From positions 226,241-290,240 of the forward strand of contig CAVXJD010000005.1 in NCBI GenBank assembly GCA_963762085.1: DNA of 64,000 bases. Direction: 5' to 3'. How positions within the stretch are numbered: position 1 is the first letter of the stretch; each line of letters opens with the position of its first letter. A program made the translations under genes and the position numbers. The notes beneath the pieces were generated by a model. The model did no database searches. It saw only the letters and a list, made by a program, of their open reading frames with translations, and was not told the origin of the DNA. Of this stretch, positions 49,285 to 58,193 are shown one piece after another. The stretch comes from DASQGA01 sp963762085 (GTDB lineage: Bacteria > Actinomycetota > Thermoleophilia > Gaiellales > Gaiellaceae).

Positions 49285-49958
49285 CGAATCGAGTCTAGCG
49301 AGGGCGTACGTCGGATCATCGGGCTTCTCGTACTCCTCCTGGAAGGGCGGCTTTTACCCCGCGGGCTCCAAGGAGATCGACTTCCTCGCGCACTACGCCG
49401 GATCAGCTTCCTGCCGTCGAGATCAACTCGACCTTCTACCAGCTGCCGTCGGAAGCGACCTTCCAGCGGTGGGCGGAGTCGACTCCGGCAGGCTTCCGCT
49501 TCACGCTCAAGATGAACCGCCGCGTGACCCTCGCCGGGCGGCTCGAGCTCCTCCCCACGTTCTGCGAGCACGCGCGCCTCCTCGGTGACCGCCTCGGCCC
49601 GATCCGGGTCGCCCTCGACCGCCCACGCGACGACGGCTTCCTGCAGCTGCTCCTGGACTCGCTGGATCCAGAGCTCGCGTACGCCTTCGAGCTTCGGCAT
49701 CCGAGCTGGGAAGACTCCGGAAACCGGATCCTCGCCGAGCGCGGCATCGCCCGGGTCGACGAGCTCGAAGAGGGTCCCGGCTTCCGCTACCTGCGGCTGC
49801 GAGAGCCGCCCTACGACGAGGGCCAGCTCGAGGACTGGGCGGGCCGGATCCGGCCGCTGCTGGAAAGCGGCCTCGACGTCTACTGCTTCTTCCGCCACGA
49901 GGACGAGCCGACTGCCCCGGCCTACGCGAGCCGGCTCCTGGCCCTGCTTCGCGGTTAG
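49262..49958 (+). pseudogene. DUF72-family protein, frameshifted
   Basis: The N-terminus (ARAYVGSSGFSYSSWKGGFY and PAGSKEIDFLAHYA) and the C-terminal part (RFTLKMNRRVTL, RVALDRPRDDGFLQLLLDSL, YAFELRHPSWEDSG, YCFFRHEDEPTAPAYASRLL) are in different frames. The break is at 49400-49401, where an extra G after GCC shifts the frame; without it the reading DQLPAVEINSTFYQLPSE is restored. The full product would be a TIM-barrel DUF72 protein of unknown function. The start is ATG 49262 or GTG 49274, overlapping thyX. A sequencing error is possible. Confidence 0.75.
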
Positions 49959-49988
49959 AGTGCGGCGACCCCGCCGAAGGGAGCACCA

Positions 49989-50597
<609 letters not shown>

Positions 50598-50602
50598 CGC
50601 CT

Positions 50603-50620
50603 CGGGCGCAGCTCCGCCCG
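50603..50620 (+). terminator. Stem-loop after the superoxide dismutase gene
   Basis: CGGGCG (50603-50608) and CGCCCG (50615-50620) enclose a 6-nt loop, 6 bp after the SOD stop. There is no clear U-tract. It probably acts as a weak terminator before the promoter of the M14 peptidase. Confidence 0.5.
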
Positions 50621-50627
50621 TGCCGCC

Positions 50628-50656
50628 TTGACATCGGCACTCGGAGGCTTTTTGAT
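50628..50656 (+). promoter_or_regulatory. Promoter of the M14 peptidase gene
   Basis: TTGACA (50628-50633), a 17-bp spacer and TTTGAT (50651-50656). A leader of about 47 nt follows and includes AGGAGG just before the TTG start at 50710. This is one of few leadered promoters in the window. Confidence 0.6.
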
Positions 50657-50709
50657 CGGTCGCTCCGGCGATCTCCGTCAGGGTCGCCCAGATAGGCAGG
50701 AGGCCCCCT

Positions 50710-53265
50710 TTGGCCCGGTCCCGCGTCCTCTTTTCGCTCATCCTTTCGATGCTTGCCGCACTCCTCGTGTCGGCGAGCGGAGCCGGCGCGGCGATCGCGC
50801 CCCCCTGGTGCGGCACGCCCATGAGCGACGCGGCCGGGAACCTCCCGGACGGGTCGTCCCCGAGCCATCCAGTCGGGAGCTTTCCGCACATCCCCTGGTA
50901 TGCGATCGGCTGCACGCTCGAGTCGATCGAGGCGCAGAGCGGCGGGCGAATGACGGTCGAGGTGATCGGACAGTCGGCGCTCGGACGGGACATGTACAAG
51001 GTCACGATCAACGCGCTCGAGACGGAGGCTCAGCAAAGCAATTTCCTCCACTGGCAGTCGGTGCGCCGGCTCGCACTGGGCGACCCGGCTGTGGCGCAGA
51101 AGATGGTCGCGAGCTTCAAAGGCAAAGTGAAGATCCCGATCTTCATCCAGTCGGGCATTCACGGGAACGAGTACGAGGGCGTCGATGCCGCGATGCAGAT
51201 CATCGAGCAGCTCGCGACGACCCCCTACGGCGATGACCCCGATGTCGACGACGTCCTCGACCATGCGCTCATGGTCTTCAACGTGATCCAGAACCCGGAC
51301 GGGCGGATCGCCGGCACCAGGACGAACGGCAACGGCTTCGACCTGAACAGGGACTACCTGACCCAGTCCCAGTCCGAGACGAAGGCCTCCGTCGGGATCA
51401 TGCAGGAGCTGCTCGCGACCGAGGGGCTCGATCTCCACGGGTATGCGACGCCGACGCTGATCGACGGGACGACGAAGCCCCACAACCCTGGTCTCGAATA
51501 CGACCTGTTCGTGAAGTGGAACCAGCCGAGACTCGACGCGAACGAGGCTGCGCTGAACGCCGAGGGCCTGCAGATGCAGCGGCCGATCAACGACTGGTGC
51601 TCCGACGCGGATCTCCCGCCCTGCCCGGCCGGGGAGACGTTCGGTCCCGACATGGCAGAGGGCTGGGACGACTGGGGCCCGTTCTACACGGCGACCTACA
51701 TCCAGCTCACCGGCATCGACGGCTCCACAGTCGAGATGTGCCAGAGCGTCACGACGTGCGGCGGGCGAGCCGGCGCGCGGCTGGCGCAATACACGGCGAC
51801 GTGGTCGACGACGAAGTTCGCCATCGCCCACCGCACCGAGATGATGTCCGACCAGCTCGAGGTCTTCCGTCGTGGTGTAACGGATGCGGCGCGGGTCACG
51901 TGCTGCCCGGACCCGATCATCGGTGACCACAACTGGATGACGCCCTACCCACAGGCCTACGTGATCCCGATCGGAGCAGGCCAGCGAAGCGATGCCGAGG
52001 CGGCGCGCCTCGTCCGCTGGCTGCTCTTCAACGGCATCAGGGTTCGGCAGCTGAAGGAGGCCTCCAGCCTCGGCACGCAGGCCATACCCGCGGGCTCGTA
52101 CGTGGTTCCGCTGAACCAGGCGCTCCGCGGCCTCGCCGACACGGCGCTGAATATCGGCACGGATGTCTCGAGCCGGATCTTCACGCTGTACGCCCCACCG
52201 GCTGCCTGGAGCCACGGCTACCTCTGGGGAGCCGACGTGGTCACGGTCAACCGCGGCGTTGCGTTCAATCCGAAGACCAAGCCGGTCTTGCAGGCGAGCC
52301 AGCCTGCCGGCGGCGTCGAGTCGGGCGCGGCTGACAACTACGCGCTCGAGATCGATTCGGCGACCGCCGTGCGGGCGCTGAACTCGCTCGTCGCCGGCGG
52401 CGTGACGGCCCAGTTCGCCCTGAGCCCGTTCGCGGCTGCTTCGGGCGGCACGCTCCCGGCCGGCAGCGCCATCTTCGGCGCCTCGGACGCGGCCGCGCTC
52501 GCGGCCAGCGGCCAGGCGAACGGGTTGGTCTTCCGCCGGCTCACGGGCCCGCTGCCCGCAGTCGACCCGATCGAAGGCGTTCCGCGGGTCGCAGTCCTCG
52601 TCAACGCCGTCGATCAAAGCGTCTGGTCACTCCGGAACCTCGGCTTCCCGGCTGACCCGGTCCCGACGGGCTCGACCAGCGCTCTCAACAACGCGGCGGG
52701 GCCGAACCCGCTCGCCGACTACGACATCGTGTTCAACACGTCCAACTGGCCCGGCACCACTGCCCCGACCTCGCGTGCCCGCCTGACCGCGTTCTTCGCC
52801 GGCGGCGGCGGTTACATCGGCGCCGGGACCGGAGGTGCGAACTTCCTGAACGCCACGAGCTCGGGGCAGTTCCCCGGACTCGCCACGACCTCACAGTCCG
52901 GCGGCGGCCAGAGCGGCATCTTCTACTGGACGAACACCGGCGGAGCCGCGAGCCCGATCGTTGGCTCGTTCCCGGCCCAGGACACGGCGATCATGGATCC
53001 GCCGACCTGGTTCAGCACCGTTCCTGCGACGGCATCCATCGACGGCCGGCTGCTCGGCGACACGACCAGCACGTTCGCGTCGGGTCTCTGGCGGCTGCCA
53101 AGGGACGCTTCCGCCGCGAACGCGCCGATCATCGTGCACGGAACCAGCACGGCGGTGGGCAGCACGGCCAGGATCACGGCCTTCTCGCTGAACCCGCTCT
53201 ACCGGGCCGACCCGGAGCGCGAATGGCCCGCCGTCGGTTCGGCGGCGTACTGGGCCGACCAGTAA
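50710..53265 (+). CDS. Secreted M14-family zinc carboxypeptidase
   Basis: An 851-residue secreted protein from TTG 50710 (AGGAGG 6-7 nt upstream) with a signal peptide (LFSLILSMLAALLVSASGAG and AAIA). The M14 zinc site HGNE (His151, Glu154) lies in SGIHGNEYEGVDAAMQ. NPDGR, FDLNRD and LDLHGY follow, and the catalytic Glu is in DGSTVEMCQ. The last 300 residues add a beta-rich and a class-I-GATase-like domain (RVAVLVNAVDQSVWSLRNLG, AFFAGGGGYIGAGTGG). It hydrolyses peptides outside the cell. It is followed by a strong terminator. Confidence 0.92.
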   Translation: MARSRVLFSLILSMLAALLVSASGAGAAIAPPWCGTPMSDAAGNLPDGSSPSHPVGSFPHIPWYAIGCTLESIEAQSGGRMTVEVIGQSALGRDMYKVTINALETEAQQSNFLHWQSVRRLALGDPAVAQKMVASFKGKVKIPIFIQSGIHGNEYEGVDAAMQIIEQLATTPYGDDPDVDDVLDHALMVFNVIQNPDGRIAGTRTNGNGFDLNRDYLTQSQSETKASVGIMQELLATEGLDLHGYATPTLIDGTTKPHNPGLEYDLFVKWNQPRLDANEAALNAEGLQMQRPINDWCSDADLPPCPAGETFGPDMAEGWDDWGPFYTATYIQLTGIDGSTVEMCQSVTTCGGRAGARLAQYTATWSTTKFAIAHRTEMMSDQLEVFRRGVTDAARVTCCPDPIIGDHNWMTPYPQAYVIPIGAGQRSDAEAARLVRWLLFNGIRVRQLKEASSLGTQAIPAGSYVVPLNQALRGLADTALNIGTDVSSRIFTLYAPPAAWSHGYLWGADVVTVNRGVAFNPKTKPVLQASQPAGGVESGAADNYALEIDSATAVRALNSLVAGGVTAQFALSPFAAASGGTLPAGSAIFGASDAAALAASGQANGLVFRRLTGPLPAVDPIEGVPRVAVLVNAVDQSVWSLRNLGFPADPVPTGSTSALNNAAGPNPLADYDIVFNTSNWPGTTAPTSRARLTAFFAGGGGYIGAGTGGANFLNATSSGQFPGLATTSQSGGGQSGIFYWTNTGGAASPIVGSFPAQDTAIMDPPTWFSTVPATASIDGRLLGDTTSTFASGLWRLPRDASAANAPIIVHGTSTAVGSTARITAFSLNPLYRADPEREWPAVGSAAYWADQ

Positions 53266-53277
53266 GACGAGCGAGAC

Positions 53278-53304
53278 GAGAGGGGCGGGACTCCCGCCCC
53301 TCTC
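53278..53304 (+). terminator. Perfect 12-bp terminator hairpin after the M14 gene
   Basis: GAGAGGGGCGGG (53278-53289) pairs with its exact complement (53293-53304) around a 3-nt loop, followed by a pyrimidine-rich GGTTCTCCTG. It lies 13 bp past the stop. Confidence 0.85.
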
Positions 53305-53348
53305 GGTTCTCCTGATTCCGTTTCGGCGCTTGCGGAATACTGCAGACC

Positions 53349-54059
53349 ATGAAGGCAAAGATCGCCGAAAAACGCGAGGTCGCGAAGGGGACGCTCTACG
53401 TCGTCTTCGACCTGCTCGGCCACGAGGTCGACTTCAAGCCGGGCCAGTACTTCTGGGTCACGCTCGTCGACCCGCCCTACGACGACGAGAAGGGGCCCAA
53501 GCGGCACATCTCGGTCGCCACCTCCCCGAACGACCGCGAGGTGCTGGCGCTGTGCACGCGGCTCCGGGACTCGGCGTTCAAGCGCTCGCTCGCTGAGCTT
53601 CCGGTGGGTGCCGAGGTCGAGGTGGAAGACCCGAAGGGCAGCTTCGTCCTCCCGGAGGACACCGACCACCCGTACGTCTTCATCGCCGGCGGCATCGGCA
53701 TCACCGTCTTTCGAAGCATGCTCCGCTACATCGCCGAGGAGAAGCTCCCGCACCGCGTCACGCTCGTCTACTCGAACCGTGACCGGGAGTCGACGGCGTT
53801 CCTGGACGAGCTTCCGGAGCTCGAGCGGACTTGCCCGAACCTCAAGGTCGTCCTGACGATGACCGACGACGAAGACTGGGACGGCGAAAAGAGGAAGGTC
53901 GACGCCGAGTTCCTGCGCGACCATCTCGAAGGCGCGCTTGATGGCTACACCTACCTCGTGGCGGGTCCGCCCGACATGGTCAACGGCGTCGTGGAGACCT
54001 TGGACGGCGCGGGGATCCCGGGCGAGCAGATCAAGCCCGACCGCTACAGCGGCTACTAG
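53349..54059 (+). CDS. Ferredoxin/flavodoxin-NADP reductase-like FAD oxidoreductase
   Basis: A 236-residue FNR-fold protein. The FAD domain has KPGQYFWVTL, KRHISVATSP (R-x-Y/F-S/T-like) and GSFVLP. The NADP domain has VFIAGGIGITVFRSMLRYIA, VTLVYSNRDRESTAFLDELP and YLVAGPPDMVNGVVETLDGA. There is no ferredoxin domain, so it needs a separate redox partner. The start ATG 53349 has AATACT 7 nt upstream, suggesting a leaderless mRNA. A partner cannot be named from context. The overall layout matches the reductase half of phenol hydroxylases or Hmp-type systems. Confidence 0.9.
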   Translation: MKAKIAEKREVAKGTLYVVFDLLGHEVDFKPGQYFWVTLVDPPYDDEKGPKRHISVATSPNDREVLALCTRLRDSAFKRSLAELPVGAEVEVEDPKGSFVLPEDTDHPYVFIAGGIGITVFRSMLRYIAEEKLPHRVTLVYSNRDRESTAFLDELPELERTCPNLKVVLTMTDDEDWDGEKRKVDAEFLRDHLEGALDGYTYLVAGPPDMVNGVVETLDGAGIPGEQIKPDRYSGY

Positions 54060-54121
54060 AGGACTTGCCCTCCAGACGCTGAATCAAGCTTCCGCGTAAC
54101 GGCTCCTAACGAAAGGATCGC

Positions 54122-54205
54122 GTGTCCATTCTCTGGATCGTCCTCATCGTCATTCTTGTGCTGATACTGCTTGGCTACTTCGGCCGGGGACGCTTCTCCA
54201 GGTAG
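54122..54205 (+). CDS. Very small hydrophobic membrane protein (27 residues)
   Basis: A GTG at 54122 with AAAGGA upstream opens 27 codons: a single hydrophobic helix SILWIVLIVILVLILLGYFG followed by RGRFSR. The composition, WIVLIV start and FGRGRF end resemble a small hydrophobic protein family that I recall in Actinobacteria and Proteobacteria. It lies 63 bp after the reductase gene and 7 bp before the convergent cupin stop. It is too short for normal gene finders. Function unknown. Confidence 0.6.
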   Translation: MSILWIVLIVILVLILLGYFGRGRFSR

Positions 54206-54211
54206 CCAGTA

Positions 54212-54655
54212 CTAGGCAGCGGTCGCCGCGCGAGCGGCCGGGAGCTCACCCGGAGCCGAGAGAACCGTGATCCCGGCCGCTGCCGCGATCGCGGAGACCG
54301 TTGCCTCATCCTCGTCCGTCGCCCACGCGGGCGCTTCGGAAGGGCGGGCGACCGCACGCAAGAAGTCGTCGTAGCGCGCGGCGGACTCCACACGCGACAT
54401 CGTGAGGATGCGAGCCTTAGTTGACTCGGCCCGGTACGTGTGAGCAATCCCTGCGGGTGCGACCAACGTCTCGCCCGCTTCGAGGCGAACAGCGTCCTCG
54501 CCGAGATAGACCGTGAGGCTTCCCTCGGAGACGTGAAAGGACTCGTCCGCGGCATGGACGTGGAGCGGCGGCATCTCGCCGTGGGCCAGCTCGCTCTCGA
54601 TCATGATCGTCCGGCTGCGGTGCATGGTGGAAGTCTCCACCGCTCGCAACGCCAC
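54212..54655 (-). CDS. Cupin-domain protein
   Basis: A 147-residue single-domain cupin with the metal motif PPLHVHAADESFHVSEGSLT and second motif VAPAGIAHTYRAES, so the usual His-His-Glu and His ligands are present. The C-terminal 60 residues form an Ala-rich helical extension. Function is not assignable; such proteins are often small-molecule isomerases, dioxygenases or sensors. Confidence 0.85.
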   Translation of the reverse strand: MALRAVETSTMHRSRTIMIESELAHGEMPPLHVHAADESFHVSEGSLTVYLGEDAVRLEAGETLVAPAGIAHTYRAESTKARILTMSRVESAARYDDFLRAVARPSEAPAWATDEDEATVSAIAAAAGITVLSAPGELPAARAATAA

Positions 54656-54701
54656 GACTAGGCGGCCAGCATGCCTTCTGAGGTGCGGTTATCCGAACCC
54701 G

Positions 54702-55187
54702 CTAAGGAGCGGCGCAGGTGTCGTCGCCGCCGGCCACGCCGGGGAGCTTGCCCAGGGTCTCTGAAAGCTCCTCGATCTCTCCCTCGGAGAGATGCTCCTC
54801 GAGCAACGTGCGAATCGAGGCGACGTGGCCGCACGAGGCGGTGTTGAGCTTCTCCGCGCCCGCCTCCGTGAGCTGGGCATAGGCAACGCGCAGGTCGGTC
54901 GGGCACGAGACCCGCTCGACGAGACCGGCGTGCTCGAGCCCCTCGAGCAGGCGCGTCACGCCTGAGGGAGTCAGCAGGAGCCGGCGCGAAAGCTCGACCC
55001 GCTTCAGCCGCTGGCCTTCGGTGTGCGCGAGCACGTAGAGCGCCTCGTAGTCGTTCAGCGAGAGCCCGTGCTCGGCCTGGAGCTCCGCGTTTAGGAGACG
55101 CGTGGTCGAGGCGTGCGCACGGAGAAGCCGCGTCCACGCACGGACTGCGGGAGCGATCTCAGCTACTTGTGGACTCAATACTTGCAT
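54702..55187 (-). CDS. MarR-family transcriptional regulator
   Basis: About 161 residues from ATG 55187; a TTG at 55193 is the alternative. The winged helix is typical: LSLNDYEALYVLAHTEGQRL, VELSRRLLLTPSGVTRLLEG, LEHAGLVERVSCPTDLRVAY and AQLTEAGAEKL. It lies divergent to yceI and the FMN reductase. Two copies of a TTGTGsACTCAA motif, one overlapping its own start region and one upstream of yceI, are the probable binding sites, so it probably represses both its own and the yceI operon. Two Cys occur (SCPTD and ASCGH), which would suit a redox or thiol-reactive sensor, but that is inference. Confidence 0.9.
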   Translation of the reverse strand: MQVLSPQVAEIAPAVRAWTRLLRAHASTTRLLNAELQAEHGLSLNDYEALYVLAHTEGQRLKRVELSRRLLLTPSGVTRLLEGLEHAGLVERVSCPTDLRVAYAQLTEAGAEKLNTASCGHVASIRTLLEEHLSEGEIEELSETLGKLPGVAGGDDTCAAP

Positions 55188-55225
55188 GCGCAATCTCTTT
55201 CTGCTACATTTGCTTGTGCACTCAA
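55167..55225. promoter_or_regulatory. MarR operator pair and yceI promoter region
   Basis: TTGTGGACTCAA (55167-55178) and TTGTGCACTCAA (55214-55225) are pseudo-palindromic and embedded in the longer common stretch CTTGTGSACTCAATA, 47 bp apart and in the same orientation. They bracket both starts. A likely -10 box for yceI (AATAATAC) overlaps the right site. Confidence 0.65.
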
Positions 55226-55255
55226 TAATACACTAATCAACAGGAGGCGCAACAC

Positions 55256-55801
55256 ATGAGCACGACAGAGATTTTGACCGCAGCACCGGCGGGCACGTGG
55301 CAGCTCGACCCGGTCCATTCGACCGTCGGCTTCGAGGTCGATTACATCGTCGGCACGTTCAAGGGCCAGTTCCGTGAGGTCGAGGCGACGCTCGTCGTCG
55401 ACGAGTCCGGCGCGTCCCTCGAGGGCGTGGCCAAGGTCGCGAGCGTCGACGTCAAGGACGAGAACCTCGCCGCGCATCTGCAGTCGCCCGACTTCTTCGA
55501 CGCAGAGCGCCATCCGGAGCTCCGCTTCAAGGCCGAGCAGATCGACCTCGACGGCGACGCGATCACCGCTCCGGGCGAGCTCACGATGAAGGGCATCACG
55601 AAGCCCGTCACGGTGACCGGCACGATCCTGCATGCGACGCAGGACGCATACGGAAACGAGCGCCTCGGGCTCCGCGTCTCGACCAAGGTCGATCGCACCG
55701 AGTTCGGCATCAACTGGAACACGCCGCTTCCGACCGGCAAGCAGGCGCTTTCCGACGAGGTCACCATCATCGGTGAGCTCTACTTCGTGAAGGCCGCCTA
55801 A
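55256..55801 (+). CDS. YceI-family lipid-binding protein
   Basis: A 181-residue YceI-like lipocalin-fold protein with AGTWQLDPVHSTVGFEVDYI, FREVEATLVVDESGASLEGV, SPDFFDAERHPELRFKAE and a C-terminal RTEFGINWNTPLP. It binds isoprenoid or other lipids by family knowledge. There is no signal peptide, so it is cytoplasmic. AGGAGG precedes ATG 55256. It is the first gene of a unit with an FMN reductase (TAATG overlap), probably controlled by the divergent MarR. Confidence 0.93.
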   Translation: MSTTEILTAAPAGTWQLDPVHSTVGFEVDYIVGTFKGQFREVEATLVVDESGASLEGVAKVASVDVKDENLAAHLQSPDFFDAERHPELRFKAEQIDLDGDAITAPGELTMKGITKPVTVTGTILHATQDAYGNERLGLRVSTKVDRTEFGINWNTPLPTGKQALSDEVTIIGELYFVKAA

Positions 55802-56364
55802 TGAAGGTCCTCGGCATCTCGGGGAGCCTCCGCCGGGAGTCCTACAACACGAGCCTGCTCCGATCGGCAGCCGAGCTGTTCGATGAGGACGTCGAGTTCG
55901 TGTTGTGGGACGGCCTGAAGGCGGTCCCTCCCTACGACGCCGACGACGACACGGAGAACGCGCCGGCAGCCGTCGCAGCGATGCGCTCGGCGATTGCCGG
56001 CGCCGACGCCGTCCTCTTCGCGACGCCCGAGTACAACTCCTCGATCCCCGGCCAGCTGAAGAACGGGCTCGACTGGGTGTCGCGCCCCCTCGCCACAAAC
56101 GCCCTCCGGAACAAGCCGGTGGCGGTCGTGGGAGCGTCGGCCGGCGCGTTCGGCGCCGTCTGGGCGCAGGCCGACCTCCGAAAGGTCCTGGCCGCGATCG
56201 GCGCCCGCGTGGTGGAGGGTGAGGTCGCAGTCGGCCACGCCGCCACACGCTTCAACGAGCAGGGCCGGCTCATCGACGACGACCTCAGGGAGCAGCTCGC
56301 CGAGGTCGTGCACGTGCTCGTCGCCGCGGCACGCGGCCGCATGCCGCAGGCTCAGGCCGCTTAA
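55801..56364 (+). CDS. NADPH-dependent FMN reductase family protein
   Basis: A 187-residue flavodoxin-fold reductase with the FMN phosphate loop GISGSLRRESYNTSLLRSAA, FATPEYNSSIPGQLKNGLDW and a C-terminal VVEGEVAVGHAATRFNEQGR. The PEYNSSIPGxLKN motif is diagnostic of the ArsH/ChrR-like quinone and azo reductase group. It reduces FMN or quinones with NAD(P)H. Its ATG overlaps the yceI stop by one base (TAATG), so it is co-translated. Together with MarR this looks like a module against quinone or electrophile stress. Confidence 0.93.
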   Translation: MKVLGISGSLRRESYNTSLLRSAAELFDEDVEFVLWDGLKAVPPYDADDDTENAPAAVAAMRSAIAGADAVLFATPEYNSSIPGQLKNGLDWVSRPLATNALRNKPVAVVGASAGAFGAVWAQADLRKVLAAIGARVVEGEVAVGHAATRFNEQGRLIDDDLREQLAEVVHVLVAAARGRMPQAQAA

Positions 56365-56374
56365 ACTGCCGGGC

Positions 56375-57145
56375 ATGGCCGACGGCGAGCTCCAAGGGCA
56401 AGTCGCCCTCATCACGGGTGGCGGACGTGGCATCGGGCGAAACATCGCGCTCGAGCTGGCCTCGGCGGGCGTTCAAGTCGCAGTTGCCGCCCGAAGCGCG
56501 GACGAGATCAAAGAGACGGCCGAGGAGATCGGAGGGCTCGCGATCGAGTGCGACGTCTCCGACCGTTCAGCGGTCGAGCGGATGGTCAAGCAGGTCGAAG
56601 AGGCGTACGGGCGGCTCGACCTGCTCGTCGCGAACGCCGGCATGTCCATCTCGGAGGACAAGGCCGCCTGGGAGTGCGACCCCGACGATTGGTGGCATGT
56701 GTTCGAGGTCAACGTGCTCGGCGTCTATCTCTGCTGCCGCTCGGTGATCCCCGGGATGCTCGCGCGCGGCGGCGGCAGGATCGTCAACGTCGCGAGCGGC
56801 GCCGCCTACCTCCCCGGCCCGACGAACACGTCCTATTCCGCCAGCAAGGCGGCCGTGCACCGCTTCTCGGAGACGCTGGCGCTCCAGCTCGAGCCGCACG
56901 GCATCCCCGTCTTCTCGATCAGCCCGGGCCTCGTTCGGACGCGAATGACCGAAAGCTTCGGCGACGACGCACCCTGGACACCGCCCGAGCTCGCGCCCAG
57001 GCTCGTGCGGGCATTGGCGTCAGGAAAGCTCGATCGCCTGGCGGGCCGGTACCTCCATGCCGAGCACGACGACGTCGACGACGTCGCAAGCCGCGCCGAC
57101 GAGATCGTGTCCGAGGACTTGAACGCGATCCGCCTGCGCCGGTAG
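56375..57145 (+). CDS. SDR-family dehydrogenase
   Basis: A 256-residue classical short-chain dehydrogenase from ATG 56375, with GGGRGIGRNIALELASAGV (TGxxxGxG), CDVSDRSAVERM, NAGMSISEDK, VASGAAYLPG and the intact catalytic YSASKAAVHRF. The tail includes PGLVRTRM. TAAACT 7 nt before the ATG gives a leaderless start. The substrate is unknown. It lies 10 bp after the FMN reductase, so readthrough from that unit is also possible. Confidence 0.92.
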   Translation: MADGELQGQVALITGGGRGIGRNIALELASAGVQVAVAARSADEIKETAEEIGGLAIECDVSDRSAVERMVKQVEEAYGRLDLLVANAGMSISEDKAAWECDPDDWWHVFEVNVLGVYLCCRSVIPGMLARGGGRIVNVASGAAYLPGPTNTSYSASKAAVHRFSETLALQLEPHGIPVFSISPGLVRTRMTESFGDDAPWTPPELAPRLVRALASGKLDRLAGRYLHAEHDDVDDVASRADEIVSEDLNAIRLRR

Positions 57146-57180
57146 GACGTCCGAGCGAATCAGGCGGCGCTGTCGAGCTC
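57146..57180 (+). repeat. 35-bp direct repeat, left copy
   Basis: This sequence and 57526-57560 differ at one of 35 positions and have the same orientation, 380 bp apart. On the minus strand both contain the codons for the end ELDSAA and a stop. The repeat marks a tandem duplication whose left copy lost the rest of the gene. Confidence 0.75.
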
Positions 57181-57197
57181 GTGGCTCGGGCTCAGTC

Positions 57198-57500
57198 CTA
57201 AGCGAGCAGTCCTGGGTGGCGGCCGGCGTCGAAGTCGCGGACGAAATCGCCGAGCCCGTGCTCGAATTCGATGTGCCGGCCGTATGCGCGCCGATAGTCG
57301 ACCACGAGGATGCCGAGATCCTCGAACGCGCGCTCGAGCACACAGCCGCCTCCACCCCACGCCGTGCACGCGGTCGGGAGCTCATAGAGAGGGTCGGCGC
57401 CGTAGGCAATCCGAAGACGATTGACGCGACGGAGCACGTCGTCGAGCGGGTTCGCCGGGATCGCCGCCGGAGCAGGAGCCTCGCGTACCGGTGCCGTCAC
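57198..57500 (-). CDS. Protein of unknown function (100 residues)
   Basis: A 100-residue protein from GTG 57500 with a Pro/Ala-rich start and a compact domain: NPLDDVLRRVNRLRIAYGAD, ELPTACTAWGGGGCVLERAF, EDLGILVVDYRRAYGRHIEF and DFVRDFDAGRHP. Two Cys flank a Gly-rich loop. The codon use and the helix/strand pattern look genuine. It is flanked by two nearly identical 35-bp sequences. I do not recognise the family. Confidence 0.65.
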   Translation of the reverse strand: MTAPVREAPAPAAIPANPLDDVLRRVNRLRIAYGADPLYELPTACTAWGGGGCVLERAFEDLGILVVDYRRAYGRHIEFEHGLGDFVRDFDAGRHPGLLA

Positions 57501-57525
57501 ACTCTCGAGTTTAGACGCCGTTAGC

Positions 57526-57560
57526 GACGTCCGAGCGAATCAGGCAGCGCTGTCGAGCTC
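57526..57560 (+). repeat. 35-bp direct repeat, right copy
   Basis: This is the right copy of the repeat described at 57146-57180; here it forms the real 3' end of the small membrane protein gene at 57540-57707. Confidence 0.75.
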
Positions 57561-57707
57561 ATAGCGAGCCGTCTCGGCCAACTCGACAACCGGAGCGCGG
57601 GCGGGCCGATCGGTGACCTCGGCAAGGCCTGCGAAGAGGAACGCTGCAAGAAGCGCGAGGCCCGACCACCAGGCGATCAGGATCACACCGACGGCAATGC
57701 ACACCAT
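57540..57707 (-). CDS. Putative 55-residue membrane protein
   Basis: An ATG at 57707 opens 55 codons: a hydrophobic region VCIAVGVILIAWWSGLALLA and AFLFAGLAEVTDRP forming one or two helices, then an acidic tail (VVELAETARYELDSAA). The same tail sequence recurs as a fragment around 57165, in the duplicated 35-bp repeat. An earlier in-frame TTG would lengthen the N-terminus. Function unknown. Confidence 0.5.
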   Translation of the reverse strand: MVCIAVGVILIAWWSGLALLAAFLFAGLAEVTDRPARAPVVELAETARYELDSAA

Positions 57708-57913
57708 GGATGCGAGCAACAGAAGCTCGAAAGTGCGGTGTATCCGTGAGATGACCCGAGGCTAGAGGCCGTCGCCGGCAGCGTGGGTTACGCGGTGGTG
57801 GCCCACGGGAGAAGATCCGGTAATCGGGCTCAGACACCCCGGCGGTGAGACCGGACGTGTAGCTAGGAGGTTCGGCGAAACGGCTAGCGAAACTCGGGTC
57901 TTCTTGGTCAGGC

Positions 57914-58193
57914 GATGACTCACCGCTCCCTTTGCACGTCGCGCACGCCTTTTCCGCCCGCACATGCGGCGAAATCTCGCCGGGTTCGAGGGCAACATGC
58001 CCCGAACCGCCGCACTCTGGGCACGGAGGCGCCGTCTGCGGCGCGGCGGCTCGGTCTTGGTCCCCGCGCAGCGGCCGCAGACAAAGGTCTGGTCGCCGAA
58101 TATCCCGCGGACCACATCGGGCGCGGTGACTTCTCCCGTGCCGTCGCATCTCGTGCAGAGATCGGGTGACTGAGTGGTGAGGTCGGGTGTCAT
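57914..58193 (-). pseudogene. CxxCxGxG zinc-finger (DnaJ-centre-like) protein, frameshifted
   Basis: From ATG 58193 one frame reads CTRCDGTGEV and CGRCAGTK. After about 58045 a different frame reads CPECGGSGHVALEPGEI and CATCKGSGE. Together they give four CxxC pairs with the CxxCxGxG spacing of the DnaJ zinc-binding centre or small relatives of it. One base must be gained or lost near 58040-58055 to join them. The 3' end is uncertain. There is no J-domain nearby. It may be a small zinc protein or a decayed one, or an indel error. Confidence 0.5.
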
